From Myxococcales bacterium (lineage in GTDB: Bacteria > Myxococcota > UBA727 > GCA-2721815), in assembly GCA_002721815.1 (NCBI GenBank), contig PBLQ01000026.1:1-34317 (forward strand): a stretch of DNA of 34,317 nt, read 5' to 3'. Under the pieces are notes generated by a model that saw nothing but the letters and a program-made list of their open reading frames with translations, was not told the origin of the DNA and ran no database searches. Positions 9,338 to 18,560 of this stretch are shown piece by piece. The number at the start of each line of letters is the position of its first letter. Within the stretch, counting starts at the first letter, position 1. Made by a program: the position numbers and the translations under genes.

Positions 9338-10279
9338 TTATTCCGAGCAACCAAATGTTTGACCGTCCGCATCTGAACTCGCAGGGCCAATGTCAAACCA
9401 CCCACCGTGGCCAATCTCAATCGATTGCCCTTGGGCGTTCACATAGGAGCTGCTGGTGGCGGGATACAAGCAATCAAATTTCATGTCTTCTCGCCACGAC
9501 GTTTCGCCATTCACCGTATAAACCCAGCCCTTGGTCATATCTGATTGAAACGCGCCAAAGCCGATCATGAAACTTTCATCATCCAACCATGCCATGGGCA
9601 AGAGGTTCACCAACATGGCCGGCTGCGCTACCCCCGTGGGGACCAGCGCATTCAAATCAACCTCAATGGTTTCGCCTTCGTGCTCTAAAGTGTGAGCATC
9701 GAGAAAAGAAATGGTTTGGGAAACGCTCTCGCAAGAACTCTCGCCTTTGAGCACCGCAAATCGTTTACCATCAGGGCTGGGAAATACCACCACCGGTGGC
9801 AAGCCACTAAAAGCGCTTTGCCCCCCATCACAGGAAACCATGGTCAAACCGGTCACCCGGGCCACCTGGGTTTGGGTGCCATCCAGCTCCATTTTATCAA
9901 AGGTGATGGTTCGTTCTTCGTTAGGGTTTTGTCCATTGCTCACTTCGGTCTTTTTCGACTCTCGTCCCACCAGGACGTACCCTTCACTTTTCATGTAATA
10001 GAGCGAAGTCATTCTTCCTGGCATGGCAGAACCCAATTGAGTTCCGGCATAATCGCCTTCAAAGGTATCTGACACATTGACCCGCGTGTAGTAATCCTTC
10101 TTTTGGGTGTGCCCGAAGGTTTTACGCGCCATGTAGCTGTGGGATACAAAGGCGACGGCCTCCCCATCGTCAGACCACACGGCACCTTCGAAGTGGCTGT
10201 TTTCGAACCAAAAACACCCACTGAAAAGAGGTAAAAACAAAAACGAGACGGCTAAAAGCTGAAAAGTAGAGCGAAGCAT
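9338..10279 (-). CDS. Predicted lipoprotein with a possible WD40/TolB-like beta-propeller
   Basis: The 313-aa protein begins with a signal peptide and lipobox-like site (FLFLPLFSGC). GGAG lies about 9 nt before ATG 10279. Two stretches resemble PD40/TolB-type blades (AVWSDDGEAVAFVSH near residue 35 and VVFPSPDGKRFAVLKG near residue 170), where a Ser/Pro-Asp-Gly-hydrophobic pattern recurs. Several Cys residues lie in the mature part. It is the first gene of a two-gene unit with the lipoprotein at 8797-9327. The role is unknown. A periplasmic or surface propeller scaffold is the best guess. Confidence 0.75.
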   Translation of the reverse strand: MLRSTFQLLAVSFLFLPLFSGCFWFENSHFEGAVWSDDGEAVAFVSHSYMARKTFGHTQKKDYYTRVNVSDTFEGDYAGTQLGSAMPGRMTSLYYMKSEGYVLVGRESKKTEVSNGQNPNEERTITFDKMELDGTQTQVARVTGLTMVSCDGGQSAFSGLPPVVVFPSPDGKRFAVLKGESSCESVSQTISFLDAHTLEHEGETIEVDLNALVPTGVAQPAMLVNLLPMAWLDDESFMIGFGAFQSDMTKGWVYTVNGETSWREDMKFDCLYPATSSSYVNAQGQSIEIGHGGWFDIGPASSDADGQTFGCSE

Positions 10280-10546
10280 ACGAAGTCTCCGTGGGGCTGG
10301 ACTGAAAAGGGTGGGTTATTATCGTACAGTGTAAGTATCGGTCCTACCCTGCAGAAGTTGCTTGGGCTCAGATCTGCTATTTGCCTATAAGAATTAATAA
10401 CTTGGGGGTACATCGGGTGCTTTTCAGCCCCCCGCAATTACCCACTCGACGAATCAGATTTTTTTCCTTAGCTTCCGCTGGCTTATGGAGCGATCCGGGG
10501 CTGCCGAATGAGTCCGCCACCCCATCGCCCGTTTTTGGGAGTCATC
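10280..10546. promoter_or_regulatory. Divergent intergenic region with candidate promoter for the MFS gene
   Basis: This region separates the minus-strand lipoprotein operon from the plus-strand transporter. A candidate sigma-70-like promoter for the transporter is TTGGGC (10362-10367), 18 nt, TATAAG (10386-10391). Downstream, GGGGG near 10403 can pair with CCCCC near 10430 in the leader, but there is no U-tract and no known riboswitch was recognised. Confidence 0.3.
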
Positions 10547-13033
10547 ATGAACTTTTCTCGCACCGCCCGCATGGCCTTGGTCTTTGCCATCACCTATTGC
10601 ATGGCCTTTACGACTTACAGCCAAGACAACACAGCGCCAGCCCAACCTGCGGCCAAAGCCGCCGCGCAAGATGCCGGCCCTGCCGCCAATACTGTTCCTG
10701 CCCAAGTGACCGAAAATTCTGACGCCGGTCCTGGCGCGGCTCAAGCTGAACCCGCAGCAGCCCCCGCCAAAGAAGAAGCCAAAGCCGACAAGAAAAAAGA
10801 AGGCAAGAAAGAGAAGTTCGATTGGAAAAAGTCTCACATCGTCGATGTGGCGAATGCTTTCGTCAAAGAAATCACTGCGAGCAACTATGAGGCTGCCTAC
10901 AAAATGGGGGGAACGATTCTCCGGGAGAAGCGCACCCTCGAGGAATTCACTGCGGACATGAAGAAATGGGCATTTGACCGCCCAGGTAAAGTGGAATGGG
11001 ATAACGGCAACAATGCGCTACCGGTGAACAATGGCTTTAAGCTCATGGGCAAATATACCCCGAAAGAAGGGGTGGCATTTCCCGTTTACATGCATCTCGA
11101 AGGTGATGCACACGTGGACGGTAAGACCCGAAATAGGGAATGGTCAGCAAAGACAAAGTGGACGGTCATGGATTATCGCTCAGCGAAATCAATGATGAGC
11201 CGCGTTAGCGACGGAAGCTCTACCATCCTCGATAAGATTCTCTTGGTATGCGCCATCGGTCTTCTGATCGCGCTGTTGGGTCTGATCATCGGTTACATGC
11301 GGGGGCTTAAAGGCCATCCGCGTGAGCTTTGGTTGATGTTTTTCACCAAGCTGACCGAATACAGTGCGTACGGTGCGGCATCATCTATCTTCGTGATATT
11401 TTTACAGCAAGACGTCATTATGGGGGGGGAACCCCTGGGTGATACCAACGGCTATATGTATTATATGATCTGGGGTATGGTGGCCACCATCATCACAATG
11501 ATGGTCGGTGCCGTTTGCGACACCATCGGGGTCAAACAATGCCTCCTCATTGGTGCCGTCATGCTCTTGATTTCCCGGTTTTGTACGCCGCTCAGTCAAG
11601 ACATCTGGGTTGTCACCTTCCTTGGCTTTTTACCTCTCGCATTCGGTTTTGCCATCACAGGGCCTGTGCTTAAAGTCGGCATCAAGTGGTTCACGACACT
11701 GAAGACAGCGACGCTCGGATTTGGACTCTTTTATACCCTGATGAATGTTGGCTTCACCGTCGGTGCAGAGATTGCCGACTACTTCCGCAAGCACCACGCG
11801 GACGGCATGGAAATTTTCGGCATTGAAATGACCACCTACCAAGCCATTATTGGGGTTGGTTTCCTCATCAATATCCCGGATTTTATCGCCATCTTGATCA
11901 TGCGTGAAGGCGCTGAAATGACCGAAAACGGTGTGGTTATCCGCAAAAAAGACGGTTTATCTGGCGAGGCGTTATCCACTGAACTGAAATCCAACGTCGC
12001 TGAGCGCCGCCAGAAAATGATTCGCGAGTTTATCCGAAGCGTGATCGCTACGGTCATTGTGGGCTTGGTTGCGGTGGCATTTATCTATGCCGAAGTACAC
12101 ACGTGGAAAGTGGGCGTGGTCAAGTCCGGCATTTACTTTTGGTCCTTCGTCATCACGGCGGGCATCCTGGCAGTAGGTGGAATCATCTACGCCATCATGT
12201 CCCTGCTCGGTAGTCTCAATACCGGGGCCTCATTGGATAGAGTTATGAAATCTGTGCGTGATGCCACAGAGGAAACCATTAGACAGCTCAAGGAAAACTT
12301 TAGCCAGAAACCATTCTGGATTTACATGGCCATGCTGGGCATTTTGACCTTCGTCAAACTGGCGTTCTACATTTTCCATGTCATGTTCCCAAGCTATGCC
12401 ACGCGGGTTTTTGGCTACGATTTTCCCGTGGTCAGTCTCTTCGGCACCTTGAATCCTGCGATGATTGTATTCTTGGTACCCCTCGTCTCTGTGCTCACCA
12501 TACGGATTCGTTCCTACTCGATGCTGATTTTTGGTACCTTTCTTTCGGCCCTTTCGGTGTTTATTTGTTTTATTCCCGATGGACTTGCCCTCGCCATCGG
12601 CGATACCTGGTTTGGCACATGGCTCTTTGATTATTGGGTTGAAGCCCCCGTGGGCAACCAAGATCCTTTCGTCATCTCCTTGGTGCTCTTCATTATTGTC
12701 TTTACAATTGGTGAAGCGATTTGGTCGCCCCGACTGATGCAATTCAGTGCGGAGATTGCGCCAAAAGGTAAGGAAGGGGCGTATATTTCTCTCGCTGTTC
12801 TCCCCTATTTCCTCGGAAAAATTGGCGCCACGGTCATGGCGGATATTTTAACCGAAAAATACTTTGCCAGTGGCATGACGGAGTTTCCAGACCATGAAAT
12901 GGCATGGCTGTGGATCGCCATCATGTGCCTCATTTCGCCCATCGGGATGGTGGTCTTTAAAGGTACGTTTACCGCCAGTGAACAAATGGCAGAAGACGAA
13001 GCCAACGCGGTCAGAAAAGCTGAGACGGCCTGA
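10547..13033 (+). CDS. POT/PTR2-like MFS transporter with N-terminal extracytoplasmic domain
   Basis: The start is ATG 10547, preceded by GGGAG at 6 nt. The frame is open from 10508, but the internal start gives a clean signal sequence (ARMALVFAITYCMAFTTYSQ). The 828-aa product has an Ala/Pro then Lys/Glu-rich linker to about residue 90, a soluble domain at about 95-215, and about twelve membrane segments from residue 226 on. POT-family features are visible: LTEYSAYG (compare the usual E-x-x-x-Y-G), VGAVCDTIGVKQ in the first cytoplasmic loop, and FTIGEAIWSPRL (compare IGE...SP) near the C-terminal half. POT proteins are proton-coupled peptide importers. The substrate here is unknown. The secreted-domain fusion is unusual for the family. 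Confidence 0.85.
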   Translation: MNFSRTARMALVFAITYCMAFTTYSQDNTAPAQPAAKAAAQDAGPAANTVPAQVTENSDAGPGAAQAEPAAAPAKEEAKADKKKEGKKEKFDWKKSHIVDVANAFVKEITASNYEAAYKMGGTILREKRTLEEFTADMKKWAFDRPGKVEWDNGNNALPVNNGFKLMGKYTPKEGVAFPVYMHLEGDAHVDGKTRNREWSAKTKWTVMDYRSAKSMMSRVSDGSSTILDKILLVCAIGLLIALLGLIIGYMRGLKGHPRELWLMFFTKLTEYSAYGAASSIFVIFLQQDVIMGGEPLGDTNGYMYYMIWGMVATIITMMVGAVCDTIGVKQCLLIGAVMLLISRFCTPLSQDIWVVTFLGFLPLAFGFAITGPVLKVGIKWFTTLKTATLGFGLFYTLMNVGFTVGAEIADYFRKHHADGMEIFGIEMTTYQAIIGVGFLINIPDFIAILIMREGAEMTENGVVIRKKDGLSGEALSTELKSNVAERRQKMIREFIRSVIATVIVGLVAVAFIYAEVHTWKVGVVKSGIYFWSFVITAGILAVGGIIYAIMSLLGSLNTGASLDRVMKSVRDATEETIRQLKENFSQKPFWIYMAMLGILTFVKLAFYIFHVMFPSYATRVFGYDFPVVSLFGTLNPAMIVFLVPLVSVLTIRIRSYSMLIFGTFLSALSVFICFIPDGLALAIGDTWFGTWLFDYWVEAPVGNQDPFVISLVLFIIVFTIGEAIWSPRLMQFSAEIAPKGKEGAYISLAVLPYFLGKIGATVMADILTEKYFASGMTEFPDHEMAWLWIAIMCLISPIGMVVFKGTFTASEQMAEDEANAVRKAETA

Positions 13034-13065
13034 TCCTGTTTACCCATTCGCCTGATGCGGAATTA

Positions 13066-13093
13066 AAAAGAGGCCTTAAGGGCCTCTTTTTTT
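13066..13093. terminator. Rho-independent terminator between convergent genes
   Basis: A perfect stem AGAGGCC (13069-13075) / GGCCTCT (13081-13087) with a 5-nt loop is followed by a T-run. The A-run before the stem makes it usable on both strands. It serves the transporter and the convergent sulfotransferase gene. Confidence 0.9.
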
Positions 13094-13123
13094 GGGTAAC
13101 CAGTCTGAATCTAACCATTCATT

Positions 13124-13939
13124 TTAAATCGCGACCTGTCCTTCACTCTGAACCTCATCCACATCATCGTTTACAGAGCCCATGGTGGCACCTTCTGCCT
13201 TCGAGTAACGATAGTTCAACAAAGTGGTCAGCTCGTTCCAGTTTGTCGACAAGTGTATTTCTTCAGCCAATTCTGGTGGAACTTCTTTAGCAGGCGGAAG
13301 GGAAATCGTACTGTTGCGTCGACCGGAATCCCCAGTTAAAACGATATTGGCAAACGTATCCATAAAATCGGGGTTGTACCGTAACTCTAATTCTGCACAA
13401 ATCATTTGCATGACCTGTTGTGGATATAAGCAGAATTCTTCGTAATAGTAGAGACTACAACCATTATAACAGTTGAGAAACTGAATGTATCTTTTGCAAT
13501 ACTCGTCGAAAGAATCTTGGATGCATTTGGTCCAGCCTTGTTTTTTCGCACTTAAAAAAGATTCCACAGGATGACGCACGGTCACCAGCGACTTCACTTG
13601 ATGCTTTTCTGCCGAGTAGTCTTTGACAGGGGTTCCCACATAGTCTCTGAAAAAGAAGTCTACGTGTGTATGGTCTCTCAGCACTAAATCCAAATCGTTT
13701 CGTTTACACAGGTCTGCCATCACCTCAAGCTGCACTTGAAACATCAACTTGCAATGATCGACAGAAAGAAGATTGGTATGTGCATGAAACTGCTGAACCA
13801 TGGCGGTTGGATCGTATTTAACCCCTGTAAAAACATCTGGGTGTACTTCACTCAATAAAACCACGTTTTGTTGCGCAGCAATACATTTACTCATTAAGGT
13901 ACCGCCCGTGGCAGCAAAATGATGGATGGTTCTAATCAT
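13124..13939 (-). CDS. PAPS-dependent sulfotransferase family protein
   Basis: The 271-aa protein shows the two PAPS-binding elements of cytosolic/Golgi-type sulfotransferases. A 5'-phosphosulfate loop lies at residues 6-18 (HHFAATGGTLMSK). A 3'-phosphate-binding segment lies at about 120-131 (TVRHPVESFLSA), with Arg122 and Ser130 at the usual spacing of eight. LVLRDHTHVDFF (86-97) is typical of bacterial members. The C-terminal 30 residues are acidic and variable. It is transcribed away from cysD and cysNC, which make its cofactor PAPS. The acceptor may be a glycan, lipid or protein and cannot be told from sequence. Start ATG 13939 has only a weak ribosome-binding site. Confidence 0.85.
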   Translation of the reverse strand: MIRTIHHFAATGGTLMSKCIAAQQNVVLLSEVHPDVFTGVKYDPTAMVQQFHAHTNLLSVDHCKLMFQVQLEVMADLCKRNDLDLVLRDHTHVDFFFRDYVGTPVKDYSAEKHQVKSLVTVRHPVESFLSAKKQGWTKCIQDSFDEYCKRYIQFLNCYNGCSLYYYEEFCLYPQQVMQMICAELELRYNPDFMDTFANIVLTGDSGRRNSTISLPPAKEVPPELAEEIHLSTNWNELTTLLNYRYSKAEGATMGSVNDDVDEVQSEGQVAI

Positions 13940-14050
13940 CTTTGGGTTCCGTTCTTTCTGAGAGAGCTCCGATTATCAGGAGGGATTGCTCTTTATTGCC
14001 ATCGAAAGACAGAATCCGAAACTTTAGACCTAACAGAAGAAGTCGGGTAC

Positions 14051-14076
14051 GAAGAGCCTAAGGCTCTGTTTTTTAT
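14051..14076 (+). terminator. Terminator-like hairpin in the cysD leader
   Basis: AGAGCC (14053-14058), loop TAA, GGCTCT (14062-14067), then GTTTTTT. It lies about 80 nt before cysD, in a region where the preceding plus-strand gene already has its own terminator. It may therefore attenuate cysD transcription, or end a short leader transcript. No known sulfur or SAM riboswitch was recognised upstream. Confidence 0.5.
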
Positions 14077-14156
14077 AGATAATACTGGTTTTCCCTTCCT
14101 GTAATAAAAAACCAAGATCGGGCTCAAGCTAACCCGGCTGATGGCCGATTAGTGGC

Positions 14157-15101
14157 ATGAACCCCCATTTCACGGCGCAAACTATGATACCAGCAACCGA
14201 AACCTACGAAATGAACCATTTGGACCAACTCGAAGCCGAGGCCATCTACATTTTTAGAGAAGTGATGGCGCAAGCCCGCAAACCCGTAATGCTTTATTCG
14301 GTGGGCAAAGACTCTTCCGTTTTAGTTCATTTAGCCCGTAAAGCTTTTGCACCGGCCAAGCTCCCCTTTCCTTTATTACATATAGATACGGGATTTAAAT
14401 TCCCCGAAATGTACGAATTCCGCGATAAGTTCGTCAAAGAAATAGGGGCCGAACTCATTGTTCATCAGGGAGAAGAAGGTTTTAAAGTCAAAGCCAACCC
14501 TTGGGATTTAGGCACTGTGGCGTGTTGTGGCCTTCTTAAAACTGGTGCGTTGCTCGAAAGTCTTAAGCAAGGTGGATACGATGCAGCCTTTGGCGGTGCT
14601 CGGCGCGATGAAGAAAAATCCCGAGCTAAAGAACGGGTATTTTCATTCCGAGACACCAACGGGCAATGGGACCCACAGGCACAGCGACCTGAACTTTGGG
14701 ATTTGTACAATGGCCACGTTCGTAAAGACGAAAGTATAAGAGTCTTTCCATTATCGAATTGGACCGAAATGGACATCTGGAATTATATTGATAGAGAATC
14801 AATCCCCATCGTTCCGATGTACTACGCGGAACAGCGCGACATGGTGGTTCGCGGGGACCAGCTCATTCCTTTTTATCCTGGAACACGGTTGCTTCCCAAT
14901 GAAGTCCCGGAAAAGGTGATGTCACGCTTCAGAACGCTGGGCTGCTCTCCTTGCACGGGTGCCGTACATTCAAACGCCACTACCGTTAAAGAAATCATTC
15001 AAGAAGTGAGTACCGCGCGACAATCGGAGCGTATCACACGGATTATCGATCACGACCAAGAAGGGTCCATGGAGCAGAAAAAACGTGAAGGCTACTTTTA
15101 A
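14157..15101 (+). CDS. cysD: Sulfate adenylyltransferase subunit 2 (CysD)
   Basis: CysD is the catalytic subunit of ATP sulfurylase, which makes adenosine 5'-phosphosulfate (APS) from sulfate and ATP. The 314-aa sequence matches CysD throughout. It has the PP-loop SVGKDSS at residues 48-54 and [22 protein letters not shown], and it ends with the RxGYF-type tail (REGYF). Escherichia coli CysD has 302 residues. ATG 14157 gives a slightly long N-terminus. ATG 14184 or 14211 would match the family length better, and none has a strong ribosome-binding site. It overlaps cysNC by 17 nt (GTG start), which indicates translational coupling in one operon. Confidence 0.96.
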   Translation: MNPHFTAQTMIPATETYEMNHLDQLEAEAIYIFREVMAQARKPVMLYSVGKDSSVLVHLARKAFAPAKLPFPLLHIDTGFKFPEMYEFRDKFVKEIGAELIVHQGEEGFKVKANPWDLGTVACCGLLKTGALLESLKQGGYDAAFGGARRDEEKSRAKERVFSFRDTNGQWDPQAQRPELWDLYNGHVRKDESIRVFPLSNWTEMDIWNYIDRESIPIVPMYYAEQRDMVVRGDQLIPFYPGTRLLPNEVPEKVMSRFRTLGCSPCTGAVHSNATTVKEIIQEVSTARQSERITRIIDHDQEGSMEQKKREGYF

Positions 15102-17034
15102 AGATATCGAACACCCCATGGCCCATGAAGACGCAACGCCCACTGTTCGTCCCAATGAGCAACACGACCTTTTGCGGATTTCCACTGCCGGCAGTGTGGA
15201 TGATGGCAAATCAACCTTAATTGGACGTTTGCTCCATGAATGCAAAAGTATTTACGACGATCATTACAAGAGTATGATCAACGACTCCAAAAAGTGGAAC
15301 CGTGATGGCATGGACTATGCGTTGCTCTTAGACGGACTAAAAGCCGAGCGAGAACAAGGCATCACCATCGATGTGGCCTACCGGTTCTTCTCCACGCCTA
15401 ATCGTCATTTTATTGTGGCTGATACGCCCGGTCACGAACAATACACTCGGAATATGGCAACGGGCGCCTCTACCGCTGACTTGGCCATCATCCTCGTTGA
15501 CGCCAGTAAGGGGCTGTTGCCTCAATCGCGTTTGCACGCATCTATTGCTTCATTGCTGGGTATTAAACGTGCCGTGGTGGCCGTAAACAAAATGGACTTG
15601 GTGGGTTATAAGCAAAAGTATTTTAGAGATATTGAACAAAGCTTTCGGTCCTTTGCAGAAAAGCTAAATTTCACGGATGTTCGCTTTATTCCCATGAGCG
15701 CTTTAAAAGGGGATAACGTGGTCAAAAAAAGCAAGGCCATGCCATGGTACGAAGGGACCGCGCTCTTACCCTACTTAGAATCCCTTTATATCGGCAGTGA
15801 TCGGAACCTCATCGACCTCAGGTTTCCAGTCCAGTATGTGAACAGACCCACTGCTGATTTTCGCGGGTATTGTGGAACCGTTGAGTCAGGCGTCATTCGT
15901 CGTGGCGATGCTATCATGGTTTTGCCCAGCGGAAAGGAAACAAAAGTTAAATCACTGGTCACCATGGATGGTGAACTCGATTACGCTTACCCGCATCAAG
16001 CAATTACAGTATGCCTAGAGGACGAAATTGATATTTCCAGAGGGAATATTCTTGTACATCCCGGCAATGTACCCAAGATTGATCGCCAAGTTGAAGCCAA
16101 TGTGGTTTGGATGAGCGAAGAGCCATTAGATATAACGAAGAAATACCTGCTCCGCCAAAACACCAATGAAGTCAGAGCAGTGGTTTCAAATGTGAAATAT
16201 CAAATCGACACCAACACGCTACATCGAAAAGAATCCGACACCCTCCAACTAAATCAGGTGGGGCAACTGTCTATCGAGTGTTTTAAACCTTTGGCCTATG
16301 ATGCGTACGAGCAAAACCGCAAGACAGGCGCATTTATTTTGATCGACCCTGTCACTTACAACACCGTGGCTGCAGGTATGCTTTTAGATAAACAAAATGC
16401 GACCTCGCTCTTTAGTGATGATGGCACTCAAGAACCCGTTGCCAACAACATCTACCGTTACAACGGAGCGGTCACTTCTTCCGATCGGCAAGGCGCTCTG
16501 GGGCAAAAAGCCTCTTGCCTGTGGCTCACCGGGCTTTCCGGCGCAGGTAAATCTACAGTGGCCTACGCCCTTGAAGAAGAACTGCTCCGTCAACACGTGC
16601 ATCCGTACGTCTTGGACGGAGATAACGTCCGCCACGGCCTAAATCGTGACTTGGGTTTTTCGCCTGAAGAACGTCGGGAAAACATTCGTCGTGTGGCTGA
16701 AACAGCCCGCCTAATGATGGATGCTGGCCTGGTTGTTATTTGTTCGTTTATTTCTCCCTTCAAAGAAGATCGAGAAATGGCCCGAAAGATTATTGGCGAT
16801 CGTTTCTTTGAGGTTCACGTAGACGCTTCCTTGGAAACCTGTGAATCCCGGGATCCGAAAGGTCTTTATCAGAAAGCCCGCAACGGAGAAATTGCCAACT
16901 TCACGGGTGTCAGCGCTCCCTACGAAGCCCCTTCCAATCCGGACCTCGTTTTGAACAACGATCGTGATGCGACTTTGGATGGAGCAGTCAGTCGCCTGAT
17001 GGACTTTTTGAAACAACATAAAATCCAGGTTTAA
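15085..17034 (+). CDS. cysNC: Bifunctional sulfate adenylyltransferase subunit 1 / APS kinase (CysNC)
   Basis: This fusion couples the GTPase that drives APS synthesis to the kinase that makes PAPS. The CysN part (about 28-440) has the G1 loop GSVDDGKST (36-44), G3 DTPGHEQY and G4 NKMD. The CysC part (about 475-649) has the P-loop GLSGAGKST (483-491), [11 protein letters not shown], and the FISPF and KGLYQKAR segments of APS kinase. Start GTG 15085 has GGAG 10 nt upstream inside cysD. ATG 15118 is an alternative without such a site. The fused kinase and adjacent sulfotransferase point to PAPS production for sulfation. No APS/PAPS reductase or sulfite reductase gene is in the window. Confidence 0.96.
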   Translation: MKATFKDIEHPMAHEDATPTVRPNEQHDLLRISTAGSVDDGKSTLIGRLLHECKSIYDDHYKSMINDSKKWNRDGMDYALLLDGLKAEREQGITIDVAYRFFSTPNRHFIVADTPGHEQYTRNMATGASTADLAIILVDASKGLLPQSRLHASIASLLGIKRAVVAVNKMDLVGYKQKYFRDIEQSFRSFAEKLNFTDVRFIPMSALKGDNVVKKSKAMPWYEGTALLPYLESLYIGSDRNLIDLRFPVQYVNRPTADFRGYCGTVESGVIRRGDAIMVLPSGKETKVKSLVTMDGELDYAYPHQAITVCLEDEIDISRGNILVHPGNVPKIDRQVEANVVWMSEEPLDITKKYLLRQNTNEVRAVVSNVKYQIDTNTLHRKESDTLQLNQVGQLSIECFKPLAYDAYEQNRKTGAFILIDPVTYNTVAAGMLLDKQNATSLFSDDGTQEPVANNIYRYNGAVTSSDRQGALGQKASCLWLTGLSGAGKSTVAYALEEELLRQHVHPYVLDGDNVRHGLNRDLGFSPEERRENIRRVAETARLMMDAGLVVICSFISPFKEDREMARKIIGDRFFEVHVDASLETCESRDPKGLYQKARNGEIANFTGVSAPYEAPSNPDLVLNNDRDATLDGAVSRLMDFLKQHKIQV

Positions 17035-17048
17035 ACCGGCTCGGTACT

Positions 17049-18488
17049 TTAAAGGTTGTCCGATCGAAGCACCAACTGCTTTTCCACCTGCATGTCCCGC
17101 AAGGTGTAGGGAATCCCGCCAATCCCTAACCCTGATGTTTTCGCACCTGCGAAGGGCATCCAGTCTACGCGAAAAGCGGTGTGGTCATTCACCATGACGG
17201 TGGCCGCATGAAATCGGCTGTAACAACGCATGGCCGTATCAATGTTTTGTGTAAACACTGAATTCTGGAAAGCAAAGGGTAAACTGTTCGCCCGTTCAAT
17301 GGCCTCATCCAAATCCGAATAGGCATACACACAGACCACAGGGCCAAAAATCTCTTGCGTGCTCACTTTGGCATTCATAGCGGGCTCAAAAAGAACGGTA
17401 GGCGTGTAACAAGAATCACCAATGGATTCACCGCCGCACAATAATTCGGCCCCACCGCTCACCGCGTCTTTGACCCAAGCATCCACCCGCTGGACCTCGC
17501 CATGACGAATCAGTGGGCCCACTTCGGTGGTCGCCTCTTTGGGATCGCCCACCAATAATTCTTTCGCACCTTGGGCGAGGCGTTCTGCAACCTCTCTCGC
17601 AATACTTTCATGGACAAAAATCCGTTGAACCGAAACACAAACCTGACCGGCGTGGTAAAAACCGCCCTTCAATAAACGAGGAAGCGCATCTTCGAGATAT
17701 GCATCTTCCGCCACAACAACAGGCCCGGCGCCCCCATGCTCTAAAGCACAACGTGTTCCAGGTGCCAATTGACCACGCAGCATCCAGCCGACCTTTCCCG
17801 ACCCAATAAACGAAAAGAAGGCGACGCGTTCATCCCTGACCAATCGACCCGCAACTTCAAAATTCTCAGTGTGAATGACCTGACACCACTCTTCGGGCAA
17901 CCCTGCCTCACGTAATATTTCAACAAACCGGATGCAGGACAGCGGCGTCGCTTCAGCTGGCTTCACAATCACAGGACATCCGGCGGCAATGGCTGGGCCC
18001 ACTTGGTGCACGATTAAATTAAAAGGGTGGTTAAAAGCAGAAAAAGCGAGCACCACCCCAATGGGCTCTTTCGAAGTGACGGCCAAGCGACCAGAAGAGG
18101 CTACATTTAAACCCATGGGTGTTTCCGCGCCCTGTGACGTACGGATGGCCTCCACACAACCTTTAACCCCATCAATGGCACGCATCATCTCAACCCGCGA
18201 GTCCATCAATGGCTTTCCGCCTTCAGCCGAAGCGGCCAGGGCTAATTCTTCGGCACGCGTTTCAATAATCGCCGCAGCTTTCTCCAAAACATGAATGCGT
18301 TCTTGGGTGGGCAGCCACGCCTCTCGCTCCATGTAGAGACGATGGGCCGTGGCCAACGCTTTATCGACCCCCTGGGCACCCACCGTGGGAACGGTGGCAA
18401 GGTGCGCCCCATTATAGGGCGCATATATCTCTAGAGGGGTTTCAGTTGGCTTCGCGCCTGGAACCATCAAAGGCATTTTTTGAGCCAT
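17049..18488 (-). CDS. NAD(P)-dependent aldehyde dehydrogenase
   Basis: This 479-aa ALDH-superfamily enzyme has its catalytic Cys284 in GQVCVSVQ and general base Glu250 in LEHGGAGPVVV, at the canonical spacing of 34. FSAFNHPFNL and GCPVIVKPAEATPLS form the cofactor-binding region, and EIFGPVV is conserved. The FNHPFNL motif and overall pattern resemble the GapN / lactaldehyde / phosphonoacetaldehyde dehydrogenase branch. The substrate is unknown. Two ATGs are in tandem. The second (18488) lies 5 nt from AAGGAG and the first only 2 nt, so 18488 is preferred. It is convergent with cysNC (14 nt apart) and downstream of the GH16 gene on the same strand. Confidence 0.92.
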   Translation of the reverse strand: MAQKMPLMVPGAKPTETPLEIYAPYNGAHLATVPTVGAQGVDKALATAHRLYMEREAWLPTQERIHVLEKAAAIIETRAEELALAASAEGGKPLMDSRVEMMRAIDGVKGCVEAIRTSQGAETPMGLNVASSGRLAVTSKEPIGVVLAFSAFNHPFNLIVHQVGPAIAAGCPVIVKPAEATPLSCIRFVEILREAGLPEEWCQVIHTENFEVAGRLVRDERVAFFSFIGSGKVGWMLRGQLAPGTRCALEHGGAGPVVVAEDAYLEDALPRLLKGGFYHAGQVCVSVQRIFVHESIAREVAERLAQGAKELLVGDPKEATTEVGPLIRHGEVQRVDAWVKDAVSGGAELLCGGESIGDSCYTPTVLFEPAMNAKVSTQEIFGPVVCVYAYSDLDEAIERANSLPFAFQNSVFTQNIDTAMRCYSRFHAATVMVNDHTAFRVDWMPFAGAKTSGLGIGGIPYTLRDMQVEKQLVLRSDNL

Positions 18489-18560
18489 CATCTCTCCTTA
18501 TTGGTCATCATTTCCTAGGCGAGCCATAGCCTCTCGCATGCAACCGCTGTTGAGTCATCT

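Noticed and set aside
13919-14104. 61-codon plus-strand ORF before cysD
   Set aside because: It overlaps the sulfotransferase start, runs through the terminator-like hairpin and has no domain-like sequence or ribosome-binding site.
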